Source: Oryzias latipes (Eukaryota > Chordata > Actinopteri > Beloniformes > Adrianichthyidae). From it: a stretch of DNA of 64,000 nt. Location of the stretch: assembly GCF_002234675.1 (NCBI RefSeq), contig NC_019866.2, forward strand, positions 22,162,802 through 22,226,801. Reading direction: 5' to 3'. The first letter of the stretch is position 1, and the number at the start of each line of letters is the position of its first letter. This document shows positions 1-12,150 of this stretch, in pieces. The translations under genes were made by a program, and so were the position numbers. Under the pieces are notes generated by a model. The model did no database searches, was not told the origin of the DNA, and worked only from the letters and a program-made list of their open reading frames with translations.

Positions 1-570
1 AATCATCAGATTAGGTTTTCTACACAGGTTATAGTGTAGCTTCACTTTTTTTGTGACCAATTCTTTTGCTAGTTTGACCTCAGTCCGCTGTGTTTGTTTG
101 AAACTACAGTTTCTTTCATATATTACTTTTTCCAAATTGGTTAAAAAAATACATCAATACTTCAAAGAATAGGAGAATATCTAGGTAGTTCAAACGTTGA
201 CAAATCTCCAAAAGATGAGTGTGTGCCAGAAAACAATTTAGAATCTGAAGAGAATTAAGATGCATCAGGACCAGGATGCAGAGCAAGGTCCGCATCCTCC
301 GTGGTGTGTGCATGGTGCCTGACTACTTTTCAAGGTTATAAAAATGTTTGGAAATTTTAAGATTTCGCACACTTCTCACAGATTGAAAGGCTTTATTTGT
401 ATTTATGAGAAACCTGACCTGGATGTGACACAGAAACAAGCAGAACCCTGTTACTGATGACAAATGGGCCAATCATTCTACCTGGCCTGGACAAACAGGA
501 GCCAGTGCTTTCACACAGGAGGATGAAGCTAACCAGGTTTAGACTAGTACAAGAAACAGAGCAATTCACT
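1..570. other. No gene recognised; start of window
   Basis: AT-rich sequence with only short open frames on either strand. No frame has protein-family similarity that I recognise, and no exon with convincing splice sites was seen. Confidence 0.5.
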
Positions 571-574
571 ATAA

Positions 575-2405
575 ACCGTTCAGAGATCCACTCCAATAAA
601 AATGGTGTTTTGGGTGTTTTTAACATGTTCTTGTGGCATTTTTATAATGATGGTGGACATTTATATAGAAAATTAATTTTAAAATTACTTTTTTGAGTAC
701 TACTTTATTCAAATGATCGTGAAACAAAGGCAGACGAAAAAACCCTGTTTGAACAAAGCGCCCATTGTTGACCATAAGCTCCCTGCTCCACTCTGATGCA
801 TCCACTTACAGACAAATAGATCCATGGACGTCTTTGTTTTCCTGGTCTGAGCTGGAATCTGGATTTAAACAGTACAGATGGATTGCTCCAACATTGTTCG
901 CCATTTTTGCTGCACCGGTAATGTTAGATTACATGACTTTATTTATCCCACAATGGGGAAATTCACTTATCTGTGGCAGCAAAAACAACATTCATAAGTA
1001 ACAGCAATAAAAAGGACATCAAAAATGACATTCTCATTATAAATAAATACAGCCATGAAAGTGGCGTGTGATCCACTGCAAACATGTGATACAATTTTTT
1101 TTTAAATATCCAAAAATAAATAAGTAAAAGAGTACAGGAACAAGAACATTTGCAAAACAACAACAACTACAACAAAAGTAAACAAATAAATGAGTGAATG
1201 AAAAACACCCGTGTCACTGTAACACGGTGTTGTACAGTCTGATGGCTGTGGGGGGGAATGACCGGCGGTAGCTCCTTCTCTGGTGCTGAAGGAGCTGGTC
1301 AGCGCCTCTACAGTTTGGTGCAGGGGGTGGGAGGGGTTATCCAAGATGGATGTCAGCTTAGCTAACATCCTCCTGTCCGCCACCTCCTCGATGGACTCAA
1401 GTGTGCAGCCCGGGACAGAGCCGGCCTTCCTAACCAGTTTGTTAAGCCTCCCCATGTTCCCCCTGATACACAGCCCACAATGGCACTGTCATCTGAGAAC
1501 TTCTGCAGATGACAGTGGTGGGAGTCGTAGGTGAAGTCCGATGTGTACAGGGTAAACAGGCAGGTAGATGATGGCGTCATCCACCCCGATGCCTGGTCGA
1601 TATGCAAACTGCAGCGGGTCCAGTGCTGAGCTCACCTGGGTGCGGAGATGGCTGAGGAGGATCCTCTCCATAGTCTTCATCAAGTGGGAGGTGAAGGCGA
1701 CAGGTCTGAAGTGGTTCGGTTCTGTGGGACGAGGTACCTTTGGAACCGGAACCAGGCAGGAAGTCTTCCAGAGGACCGGTACCTTCTCCAGTCTGAGGCT
1801 CATATTAAATATGAACAGCATCACCACACAGAGCTGGTCTTCACACTCCCTGAGGAGCCTGGAGGTGATGTTGTCAGGGCCTATTGCCTTCCTGGCCATT
1901 GTTCTCCTTAATTCCATCCTAACCTGATTCAGGGTGAGGCAGAGGGGGGTTGGTTGGTTGGTGGGTGAGCGGTGGCTGGTCTGGAGCTGTAAGTTGTTGG
2001 GGAGGTCCCTTTGTTCCAGTTGGAAGAAGGGCAGAGTGGACTGCTTGGTGCTCAGGTGTTAACAGCTGCAGCTGGGAAGAGACGCCTGAGTTGGAAAGGT
2101 GTGAAGAGGGGGCCGTGTGGATGGAGACGGGGGACTGGGCAGAATCAAATCTGTTAACGAACAGATTCAGATCATTTGCCCAGGCTTGGTCACCTGTGAC
2201 CTGGCAACCAGTGATGTTGGGGTTGTTGTGAGGGACTGTAAGTTAGTGGGAGAGTATGTAAGCAGATGGGTGGTGGTAAGTGGGGGCGGGGCTAATAATA
2301 AAAGGGTGAATTTCTAATAAACTAATGCCGCCGTGCAGAGAATATGTCCTAGAAAACAACAGGATATTTTATTTTGGCTAAAAACTACATAATTATTTAA
2401 TTTTT
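575..2405 (-). mobile_element. Family A dispersed repeat copy, split by a LINE fragment
   Basis: Bases 575-930 and about 2216-2405 match the two halves of a roughly 600-bp repeat that recurs at 4155, 21430, 25555, 45530, 50805, 53845, 55862 and 62750. The left end reads cactccaataaaaatgg; the right part carries the family motif atgtcctagaaaacaac. Read on the minus strand, the left half encodes the family peptide: start MANNVGAI, acidic stretch [16 protein letters not shown], then ASEWSREL, with one in-frame stop. The two halves are separated by LINE-derived sequence, so this copy is older than the LINE insertion. Exact junctions are uncertain by about 20 bases. Confidence 0.6.
931..2215 (-). 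mobile_element. 5'-truncated non-LTR retrotransposon (CR1/L2/Rex1-like)
   Basis: On the minus strand, frames at 1489-1917 and 1102-1455 encode parts of a LINE reverse transcriptase. Seen are KAIGPDNITSRLLRECEDQL, the block FRPVAFTSHLMKTMERILL, and LDPLQFAYRPGIGVDDAI, followed in another frame by the C-terminal GRLNKLVRKAGSVPG segment. The catalytic YxDD region and the endonuclease are missing or frame-shifted, so the copy is dead. The 3' end (931-960 on the plus strand) reads as the reverse complement of a tail containing gggataaataaag, common in fish LINEs. It interrupts a family A repeat. The clade assignment is from memory of fish LINE proteins and is not certain. Confidence 0.7.
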
Positions 2406-2409
2406 TCCC

Positions 2410-4150
2410 CATTTGAAATGGTTTATTTCAAGCAATCAAAGCAAGAACAATGCACCAAACAATACAATCATCAGTTATATATTTATACAATGACATATCA
2501 AACCTAGGATAATTAGACATTATATCAAAGATTGCTGGAAAGGGAGTGGAAGAAAGCAAATTTATAGAATCCCACCCTGATCTACCATAACAATTTTTAT
2601 TTCATGATTCATAAATATCAGGTTCATGACTTTTATCAGACAGAATTGAGAATCCTGAAGTATCAATAAATCACATGACATAGATGAATTACTTAATTAT
2701 TGTGTAAAAATACACATAACTCTATTTTAGCCATCAACATAGCACATTCAGATCAGTTATCTCAAAATATGTGCAGATTATTTTCATTAGAAACATCCTG
2801 GCTGTGATTAAAAATAATATTATGTAACAAAAAATAGACATTACACTGTTTCAGAAATTATAATTTATAGACCACTGGGAATCCTTTGAAAAAAGATGAA
2901 GAGATGATCAGAATGTGACATTAAACCCCACTGTGACTTTGCTGATCACACTCCAGTATTTTAAAAAGAAAGCACTTCTTTAGACTCCTCTTTCCCTATA
3001 TTATCTTCTCTCCATGTAGCTTTTATAATTCCAACAAGTCTGGGGATCTAAATTATTTGTATGCATGCCTGCATTACCCAGCATGTAATGACTGAGCCCA
3101 GCAGAACGTGGACTATAATGGTCTGAATACAGCTGGAGTATTCCATTAAAGAGTTCTGTTACAACATGCTGTAGATAGCAGAGCTCTGTTTTCAGTGCTG
3201 GTAATGCCTTTTGTGTTTTCAAAATTAGTTTAAGTAATTTATTCGTACCGATCTGTAAGACAGGTTAATGCAACTAAAGCCAAAAAGTTGTCTGTGATTA
3301 TAAAATAGAAAATAATTTCAGAAAAAAGGATTAAGCTTTTTGAAACAAGCTCTGATCCGCATTATATACGAAATGATCTCAACACCTCCATAGACAAATG
3401 CTGTTTTCTGACATTGAAAACGGCATGATCTCGTTTGTTGATGCAGACGTTGAAAAATGTCCTGTTCTGTCATTTCTCTCTGCTACGTGATAAGACAAAA
3501 TTGTCCCTAATGAGAGTTTCCCCCGCTTGTCCCTGTTTTGTTGTCCAGAACTGGATGTCTTCTGGCTTTGTAATTGCCAGGTTTATCAGCAGATCACTCA
3601 GTCTCCTCTCTGGCTCCTTTTCCATGTTCACTCTTCCATTAAGATGTCACGTTCCTCCTCACACGTCTGACAGGGCTGGATTAACCTAAGCTGTGTTTGA
3701 AAGCTCCTCTGTGGAAGCTGTGTATCTCCTCTATAAATATCTATGTGGTTCTTCTTGGTTTGATATAGATCAACAAAAAACACATAAAGTTAACTTCACT
3801 CACAAACAAGTGTGTTTAGCAGAGCTTGCCGACTTTTCAGAGGGATCAAAAAGGGAACCAGGCTTTGAAATCTTATATAATGATAAAATAAGGTCTCAGA
3901 AAGTCAGATAAGCGGCTGCAGTTTAGTTTACGTCTATGCGTCAAATCTACATGTAAGCCCTCAGGGCCGAGTCTCCTTCAGTGTTCACTATCTTGCTGTT
4001 GTGATGTTTGTTATCCTCAGGCTAGTTTCTCGAAGGCTTAATGGGCTCTTGGAGACTCCAAAAGACATTCAAAACAATGACACTTTTCACTCTGGAATAC
4101 ATTAAATTGTGTGATACTCAAACTCTAGAAATACTAGATAAGATGCACTC
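2410..4150. other. Intergenic, no gene seen
   Basis: AT-rich DNA with only short open frames on both strands. No protein similarity, RNA gene or clear repeat was recognised. Confidence 0.45.
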
Positions 4151-4154
4151 AGAT

Positions 4155-4335
4155 CAAATATTGATCTACTACAAGCGTTCCCAGTGGAATTTTAATGATG
4201 ATTATGCAATTTTTAGCCACAATTTTTAAAAAACTGTCGTCTTTTTAGAGCATAGTTTCAGAAGAGCGTAAGGAGTTCATCAGAAATTCACCTCTGAATT
4301 GTGGGCGGGAATGTTGGTGCAGAGCAACCTTCGCT
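4155..4335 (+). repeat. Family A repeat, 5' fragment
   Basis: The stretch from gatctactacaagcgttc to gtgggcgggaatgttgg matches the left quarter of family A as it appears at 50805-50990. The match includes the motif agcatagtttcagaagagcg (family: ggacatagtttctacagagcg). Confidence 0.5.
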
Positions 4336-4339
4336 TCAA

Positions 4340-4425
4340 ATGGTTCAGGCTTCCACGGCGTGCGTTAATTTCTGATAATGCACACTTGGTCGGCCGTTAA
4401 CCCTTTCATATACTACAGTGAAATA
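4340..4425 (+). repeat. Short dispersed repeat (family C)
   Basis: The core ccacggcgtgcgttaatttc followed by a gccgttaaccctttcat-like end recurs at about 27205-27290. A diverged piece lies at 4978-5015 (ggttcaggcttccacgccg). The type of element is unknown. Confidence 0.4.
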
Positions 4426-5941
4426 CCACATCTAAAAAAGAAGTTCTGGTCACATAGCCCAAAATTTTTATATCACTGCACTGCCTAAACTTAGCCTGTT
4501 GGTATTCCAGTTATTGCTACTAAAAAAAATCATCAATAGATTATACCTTATTCCACAGTATATCACAACAGCAAGACAGTATAAAAGATGAGTGATTTTA
4601 TTGCCTTTTTTTTAACCTGCTTGGTTAATTTGATCATTTTGAAGACTGAGATGCAGCGTGAGAGAAAGATAGAGAAGGATCTAAGGATGAAATGAGACAC
4701 GAGGAGGAATTGATCGTGATTCTTTCTCTCTGAATTGATGCTGTTTTTTAACCTGTCATGGCGATCAGCAAATCGCTTTCCTTTGCCGCTGCAGTCGAGG
4801 CTGTCACCATGACATTAAATAGTATGAAATGGTCCGCTTTCTGTGAAAAAGTGATTTAAACCTTAAAAAGAAGACAGGATTAAAGTACTATAATTTGATT
4901 GAATACTTATTTCTTTCGTCAGTGACCGTGGTGTATGTGAGATAATGTCCTTTGATGTGTCCATTATCCCATGTCAGATGGTTCAGGCTTCCACGCCGCA
5001 CACTTCGTCAGGTATTATTCCTCACTTAATATCAGCCCAGCTGAAAGAACTGCTTTTTTAATATTAATAACAGTTACCAAAACAGTTTGAAATACATATT
5101 TTTCTATCCTTTCATTTGTAATGGCCGTCCACTCGGCTGTTCTCATCTGCTCCCCTTCCAAAGCCCCCCCCACCCCCACATCCCCTCCTTATAAAATGTT
5201 CTAGCGACGTCGCTGGTTTCAGCCCAAGTTCTTCAGGTCCAGAGACATTCCAGTTATCGGTTCACTGCGCTGGCTGTCAACGTCGATATTTTTCCAAGCT
5301 CAGCGGTGAACAATGCGCCACATTGTGTATGTGGTGTTGTTTTAATTTTCCCCAAAGATTCCTGACATTGTTTCCACAAAATAGGACAGTAATTTAAGAC
5401 GTCATCTCTCCGAGAAGGAGGAATTTCTCTGGATTGTCCTATTTTTTTAAATATTTACTCGCAGTTACTACAGCAGTGGGCCATTAAAAACCAACCCCAG
5501 AGCAATACATCCTGGAGGTTGCAGCAACAGGAGTTGGCCCGTCGTATGGAGAGCTGGAACAGGCTTTGCGATCACAGCTGCAGCTCCACACTGTGACAGA
5601 CAGAGGCTTGCAGGGGAAGATCTCAGCTGGAGCACTTTGATGGAAGCTGACCGCAGAGAAGCTGTTTAGAGGATCTCTGGTCGATATGCGGAGAGTTGTA
5701 ATTCCTGCAGAACTGAAAGGAATGATCAGTAATAAGCCAAACTCCAATCAGTCACGACAGACGGTTTCATGTCTGTTGTCACGCTCTCTTGGTGAAATGA
5801 AGCCACAAGCTGCTGATTTTGAATATTCATCTGTTTCCCCCAGGGAGCCTATTCACCCCCAGAGCCTCTGCCTTGAGGATGGAATAGCTTTCTTTTGTCT
5901 GAGACACCCAGAGGCAAAGTGAGCTCAGTGCAGCAGTGGGA

Positions 5942-5948
5942 TATAAAA
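5942..5948 (+). promoter_or_regulatory. Candidate TATA box upstream of ptger1
   Basis: The sequence gggatataaaaggcagagtc is a strong TATA-box match on the receptor's strand, about 1.2 kb before the proposed ptger1 start. A 5' untranslated exon starting about 30 bases downstream could be spliced to the acceptor at 7087. This is inferred from motif and position only; no transcript evidence is available. Confidence 0.3.
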
Positions 5949-7125
5949 GGCAGAGTCAGGCTCAGGCAAACACAGAACATGCTTGAGCAACAATACAGGG
6001 AGGCTGCATGGTTTCTTCAGCTGCAAGGCAAGAAAACCCTTCAGATGAAGTCAAAGCATGTCGGATTCATCGGGGAATTTATGAAAAGTAAAGCAAACTG
6101 AGAATCGTCTCAATGGATTTCTCATTTCAGAGGTGGGTGAACAAATTTCTTAGCCTTACTTTAGGAAAAAATCCTAGTTTGGCCTGATGAGTAATGAAAA
6201 ATATGAAGATCTGTGCTTTTGAAGGGTTCTAAAACACGTTAAAAGTTGGAAACTAAAGAAGGAAAAGTATAAAAAAGGCTGTAATAACTTGTAACATAGA
6301 AGCTTTCTTTAATAATCTCCTTGAAAAAACAAACCTTTGTCTCAAATAATTCAAAAGAGACAATCTAAAACTTTTTATTACAGTAAAACACCACAATGAA
6401 TATGTTCAAGTGTCATTTTGTTCAAATTGAACGAAATATTGGGTTATTTTCACAGAGATGATAACATTTTATGGCTGTGCGAGTCTTGGCCGGGCTCCTT
6501 AATCATCTGTCCTGCAGAATTATTGATCTCTGTTTAAATGAATGCCCGTCTCACCTACGTGCATATTGCATGTTCCCCACAATCTGATTGAATGCGCTTT
6601 AGTGACCGTTCTGCGGCGGTTGCAGCTCTCTTACTGCATTTTTTAAGGAATGCGAGCTCCAGGCTCAGAGCTGTTTGGGCTTGTTTCTTCTCGTCTGGAG
6701 GGAAAAGACCTTTCTTCCTGAACCTCACACGCCGCTGCTGATAAATTAGTTGTTTGAAGGGGAACAAAAACAGGTTTTATGTCTTTGTGGAAGAATTTGC
6801 ATGGTATTGATTTGGATTAAGTTACAAAATCGACAAAGATTACTCAAAGTCGTGAATTTTGCTGAGATTATATGCAAGGAGAGGAGAACAGAGTTTGCTT
6901 TCATTTTTATTTTATTTTTTCTTAACTTTGATCCCAGGAGGTTTTACCAGAGAGTAATTAGGAAACCAGAAAAGGATTTAATATTTATCTGAAGAGTGTT
7001 TCTTCTTTAAGATGAAGAGGAAGCGTGTAGCCAAACATCAAAATCTAGTTAATTTACCCCAGCCTTGCTTCTTGTTTTGTCTGTCAGCCTCCTCTGGACT
7101 GAAGGAAGCTCACAGTCCCGCTGGG

Positions 7126-10100
7126 ATGCTGGCCATTCAGCACTTCAACTCCTCTGGCGCCACGGTCCCGTCTAACGATATGGCCATGCTCCACAAACTT
7201 GAAATGAAGGGCTTAGCGTCACCAAACGCCACCGCTCCGCGGAGCCCCACCTCCGCCAGCCTCAACATGACCCTGGGCATCCTGTTCAACATGGTGGCCC
7301 TCATCATCCTGGTCAAGGCTTACAACCGCTTCCGCCGCAGGTCAAAGGCCACTTTTCTGCTCTTTGCCAGCTCGCTTGTGGCCACAGATCTGGCCGGACA
7401 TATTATCTCCGGATCCTTGGTTCTGAGTAGATACTCCGCGAGCACGAGCTCCTCCAACAACGGGACCTTCTGCTTCCAGGGGGACCCAGACAATCCAGAT
7501 CCCTCCTGTCAGTTTCTGGGAGGCTGCATGGTGTTTTTTGGTCTGTGCCCACTTTTTCTGGGCTGTGCCATGGCTGCGGAACGCTGCCTGGGCATCACCA
7601 TGCCTTTGCTGCACGCTCGCCTGTTGACCACGGCGAGGACGAAAATGGCGCTTGCCGTCATCTGGTTCCTGGCCTTGTTCGTGGCCCTGCTGCCCGTCTT
7701 CCACCTAGGGGACTACACTTACCAATACCCATGGACGTGGTGCTTCATCAGGGTGATGCATGGCACCAAAGCCACGGATCTGGCCTACATGATACTGTTC
7801 TCTTCTCTGGCACTGAGCTCTCTGGCCGTGGCTTTTGTGTGCAACACCATCAGCGGGATCACGCTCGTGAAAGCCCGGCTTAGGACGAGGTGCCCCTCCC
7901 AGCGTTTCTCCGTAAGGTCCCACGATACAGAGATGGTGGTGCAGCTGGTTGGCATCATGGTCACATCCTGCATCTGCTGGAGCCCTCTACTGGTGAGTTC
8001 ACAGAAACGCCAGTGTGCAGCTCAACGTTTGGTGGAAAAAGTGAGAAAATTCAAGAAACAGGGTAAAAAAAAAGGGTTTAGTTGCTACGGTTTCACACTT
8101 GGACATAAATACAGAGATTTTATTGTAAACAAGCTTTCAATTAATCAATGAAACTTAATTTTTCTGTCATTTTTTCACCTACTAACATTTTGTTTGCTGC
8201 TATTTAAAAAACAGTAAAGATAAAAATAAAACACAAAAAAAGTTAAATAAAGCGGCAAGTCTATGTTATTCTCTTGTAAAAGAGAAAATAAAACCTTTTT
8301 ACAAACAAAATCAGCCTGAATTTAGCTTCAAAATCCTGTGCATCAAAATGTTAAAGACAAATTAAAAACTTTTTAGTTTGATTATGATAAATAAGACAAA
8401 ATAAGTAAGTAACGTTTTTTTCCTCTAAATTGTCTTTTAGACTTATTTTTTTGGATATTTAGGACCTACTTATTTCTTTTTGTGTCAAAATGCTTTTATC
8501 CATTGTGTAGACTCCTTCTACTTCTATTTTTAATATTATTATTATTTAATACAAATTGATTTTCCTCACATATTTCTTTTAAGTTTCATTTAATGTGTCT
8601 TCAATGTTTTTTTTAATGTGTGATATTGAGATTTCTGAATCAATAAATACAAATCTGACATTTTGGTGTACAAAACTCAAGGTAATTAAAGTGAGATTTC
8701 TGGTCTACAGCTGTTGCTTGTAAAGATGTATTCTTTAGTTTTTATGTCCTGCAGCTGTCCCAAAGAGCAAGGACCAGATTTGTTTTTGCAATTCCTCTTA
8801 ATGCATGCATACTCATGAAGTCACTCAAATTTGCACATACCTAGTACCCGGTGTGAATTTGTTTCCTGATATTGTGACTGAACCCCCTCCAGAAAATCAT
8901 GACATCACACAGAATTAAACCGAATGGAGTCAAAATCTCTTATGGGGCTGAAAGCAAATATTTCAAAATTCACTCATTAAACCAACACACACGTGTCGGG
9001 ATATCCGAAAAGGAGATTTTGAAATTATTATGGGATGTCCACAGGACCTATAGGTTGGCGGCGATGTTATGGCAAAGTGTGAAATTTGTTCATTTTCCCA
9101 CAAGGAAACTTTTGTTTGAGCGATCAAACACATTCCTTAAGGTTAGGCTTTCAATCAGAACCGACACGTTGACCTTTGACCTCAAGAAGAGGCCGCAATT
9201 TTGAATTTGAAGGAAAAAAATCCCCTTTAATACCAGCAACCACTTTAAAGTCCTAAGGATTTTAATCCTCCTCGAGCATCACTGAGAAGCTACTTTGGAA
9301 TTTCTAATTGATTACTTTGATTTTGGTCACACTCAGGCGCAGTTTGAGCTGATATTGTCAGACATAAACAACGTCCAAATAAGTCATCGTCGTTTGAGGA
9401 GAAGGTCGCCTCAAGGATCACTGAACCGCAGCCGCCTGCACAGCTGGAGCCGCCTGCGCAGGCGGCTCCAGCTGTGCAGGCGGCTGCAATTGAAGTCAAT
9501 GTCATCAGTGACCAAGCTGTGTACAAGGTTACAGATTGATGCATAATTGTTTTTTTATTGTGTGTACTAGCAGACATGAGGTGATTATTAATGAAAATCC
9601 AATAATGAAAATCCAATTCCTAGTGTTCTGATTCCAACGAGAAATACCATGTTGTGGTTTTGTCATCACAGGGGAAAAAAATTGTTTTCTCGTGATGGCA
9701 AGAAAAGAGATGAGTAGGCCGTTCTTAGCTTCCATAGAAAACTGCCTACATTAATTGCTTTTTTTCTCTTTTTCTTTTTGTCATGATAACGACATTTATT
9801 GTTTCATTGGTATAAGAAACAATCTTGTTTTCTTGCAATAACGTGACATTATATGTTGCAAGAAAACAGGCAAAACAAAATAAAAAAGCAAACCACACAA
9901 GTTAAACCACACTAGTTTGACCTTAAAGATGTTTCTGTTTGCGTTCCAGGTCTTTGGACTGATCTCAGCTACCCTCTCCTACACTGGCTCTCTGGACACT
10001 GACAAAACCACCCAGTACAGCAAACTGATGGTGACCGGCGTCAGAATGGCCACCTGGAACCAGATTTTGGACCCCTGGGTCTACATCCTGCTGCGGCGGG

Positions 10101-10228
10101 CCGTCCTCAGAAGAATCTACCGCATTACCAAAAAGCGGGCCAGTTTTAAGGGCAGAGCCCTCCGGTCGAGCCGCTGGGAGACCAGCTCCCTCTCGAACTC
10201 TGTAAAAAACAGCGTCAAGAAGATTTAA
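7126..10228 (+). CDS. ptger1: Prostaglandin E2 receptor EP1-type GPCR
   Basis: Coding exons 7126-7992 and 9950-10228 join in phase 0 to give 381 aa (human EP1 is 402). The donor is tactg|gtgagt and the acceptor gcgttccag|gtc. The product is a plasma-membrane rhodopsin-class receptor for PGE2; EP1 receptors are known to raise calcium. Visible features: N-glycosylation sequons at N8, N34 and N47; TM1 at about 48-66; the prostanoid-receptor ERC in place of DRY after TM3; the prostanoid ECL2 block [10 protein letters not shown] near 200; and TM7 with R321 in [17 protein letters not shown], the arginine known to bind the prostanoid carboxylate. The intron falls in TM6, where the human PTGER1 intron also lies. 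An in-frame ATG at 7012 would add 38 residues, but an acceptor-like ctgtcag at 7081-7087 favours the 7126 start. Teleosts have several ptger1 paralogues; which one this is cannot be settled here. Confidence 0.9.
8152..9420. other. ptger1 intron, no feature recognised
   Basis: AT-rich intron DNA without repeats I can name until the palindrome at 9428. Confidence 0.5.
9428..9487. repeat. Perfect 60-nt inverted repeat (29-bp arms, 2-nt spacer)
   Basis: Arm 1 (9428-9456) begins gcagccgcctgcacagctgg. Arm 2 (9459-9487) is its exact reverse complement and ends cagctgtgcaggcggctgc. Only cg separates them. The arms are GC-rich within an otherwise AT-rich intron of ptger1. Flanking DNA is not symmetrical, so the palindrome ends abruptly. 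It could form a hairpin or cruciform. Confidence 0.95.
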
Positions 10229-10229
10229 A

Positions 10230-11195
10230 TGGAGAAAAAAAAAAGGACCTTTTTTATTTTATTAGCTGTTTAAATGAGGGTGGTTCCCTCATAAAGTGAA
10301 AACAATTTGTTTGTTGTTTGTTCTAAGTAAGAATGCAGTGTTTCACATCTGAAACGTTTGCTTATAACGATGTTTTAGTTGGTTAATTGTGACAACAGAC
10401 ATAAAAAAACAGATTCCCCCACATTACCATTAAAGAATTAATTTTCCTGTCTGAGTGCAATAGTAATGTGAGAAAACAGTGGTGCCTAAAGGGTTAGAAC
10501 CCTTACTTCTAATTTTGCACACAACTTTAAGCTGATTTACACAAAACAACAAATCTGTGATGCATGAGGGATACATTAAATTACAGATGAATGGTTCCAG
10601 TTACAGGTTGTATACCTGACTCAAATAAGCTGAACGGCTTTTAAGACAAATGTAAAACAGAAATGACTCATAAAGCAAACAAGTTCTCCGGATCTGACAG
10701 CTCTTTAACGTGGATTTGTAGTTCAAAAGGGTCACATTTGACCTCTACTCCTTTAAACGGCTTCATTCTGAACTTCCCTTGAAGCACCATTCCAAATAAG
10801 GAAAACTGTCATCCAGATCCTACGGATAGTATTTTGACGTATGTCCTTTCTCCTGATGATGTCATTGGGTCGTAACAAAAGCATCTCAAGTCCAAACTTG
10901 GTGTGTAAATGTTGTCTGTCTCTGTTTCAGTGTAAAAGTCAAAGACTTGTGCCGATGCTCATGACTGAGCGCATAAGAAGCTGTGTTATTACCTCAGCAT
11001 GAAGATGTGAAAAACACATGAATGTAGGTGTTGGTGTTGTATTTGTGTGCATCCCCCCAGGTGTCTTAAGGGCACAGAAGTGAAGCTTTAGATGATCTTG
11101 TACAGAAAAGTGAATGTGTGTTTGTGTATTATTAAATGGTTTCTTTTGAAATCCTTCACTGCCGTCTGGATCTTTATTCAAACCTTTGCGTGGTC
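10230..11195. other. ptger1 3' UTR and intergenic DNA
   Basis: The sequence after the stop is AT-rich. A weak ATTAAA poly(A)-like signal lies at 10429-10434. No further gene was recognised before the tubulin relic. Confidence 0.35.
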
Positions 11196-11204
11196 ATATA
11201 GACG

Positions 11205-12150
11205 GAGTTCAACAATGACATTTTTCTGTATAACAAGAAGGAGATTCCTTTGGAAATTGCACATTTGTGCAGCTACAGCTACAACATGTTGTTTTGAGCC
11301 TAAGGTGGCCAGAGGGAAGTGGAACCAAGTCGGTCTGGAACTTGGTCAGATCAACATTGAGGGCCCCATCAAAGCGCAGAGAGGCAGTGATGGAGGACAC
11401 AACCTGGCTGATCAGCCTGTTCAGGTTGGTGTAGGTGGGACGCTCGATGTTCAGGTTCCTGCGGCATGTTTCATTGATGGCCACAGTGTCCACCATGAAG
11501 GCACAGTCGGAGTGCTCCAGGGTGGTGTGGGTGGCATTGTAGGGCTCCACCACAGCAGTGGACACCTGGGGAGCTGGGTAGATGGAGAACTCCAGCTTTG
11601 GCTTCTTGTCGCAGTCCAGACAGACGCTCCATCAACAGAGAGGTGAAACCAGAACGGTGCCTCCACCAAAGCTGTGGAACACCAGGAAGCCCTGAAGACC
11701 ACTGCACGGTCCGCCTGAAGACACACATGAAAGCAAATACCAGATTCTGTTGTGTCATTGCAGAACTTGAAGAGAAACATAAACACTTGCTCTGAATTTA
11801 CCCACCAGTTTGCAGATCCTGTCCAGAACCAGGTTGATGATTTCTTTACCGATGGTGTGATGCCCACAGCCGTAGTTGTTGGCAGCATCCTCCTTGCCGG
11901 TGATCAGGGTGGAACAGCTGTCTGTAGGTCCCAGTTCGCACCTCATCTGAGGACACAGATGACGAATCTGTTTAGTCCTCAAAAACATCAGCGCCTTCAT
12001 CAGAACACGTTCAGCTGTAAGTGATGCTCATCGATAACAGTGGGCTCCAGATCGATCCAACACAGCTCGGGGAACGTGCTGTCCACCTCCAGTTTCCCTG
12101 AAGAAGGCGTTGAATGAAATGTCTCCTCCTCCAATTGTTACGGGAATCTG
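11205..12150 (-). pseudogene. Alpha-tubulin pseudogene, unprocessed and truncated
   Basis: Reading the minus strand gives, in order, a piece like alpha-tubulin [18 protein letters not shown] (near 12110), then [12 protein letters not shown] and [11 protein letters not shown] (11850-11960), then [12 protein letters not shown] (near 11640), and last [10 protein letters not shown] followed by [20 protein letters not shown] and [11 protein letters not shown] (11340-11565). Several single-base shifts and a premature stop break the frame. Homology ends after HFPLAT, so about the last third is absent. Splice-like gaps at alpha-tubulin intron positions remain (acceptor tgtcttcag at about 11730; another tcctcag at about 11955), so this arose by gene duplication rather than from a spliced mRNA. 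It cannot make a tubulin. Confidence 0.85.

Noticed and set aside
7012-7125. Upstream ATG giving a 38-residue longer EP1 receptor
   Set aside because: The extension is basic, unlike EP1 N-termini, and an acceptor-like ctgtcag lies between it and the preferred start. It is not excluded.
7342-7973. ORFs overlapping the receptor exon on both strands
   Set aside because: They are alternative frames of the ptger1 coding exon; only the receptor frame shows family motifs.
11092-11646. 184-aa plus-strand ORF
   Set aside because: It is the complement of the alpha-tubulin relic; its protein matches nothing, whereas the minus strand reads as tubulin.
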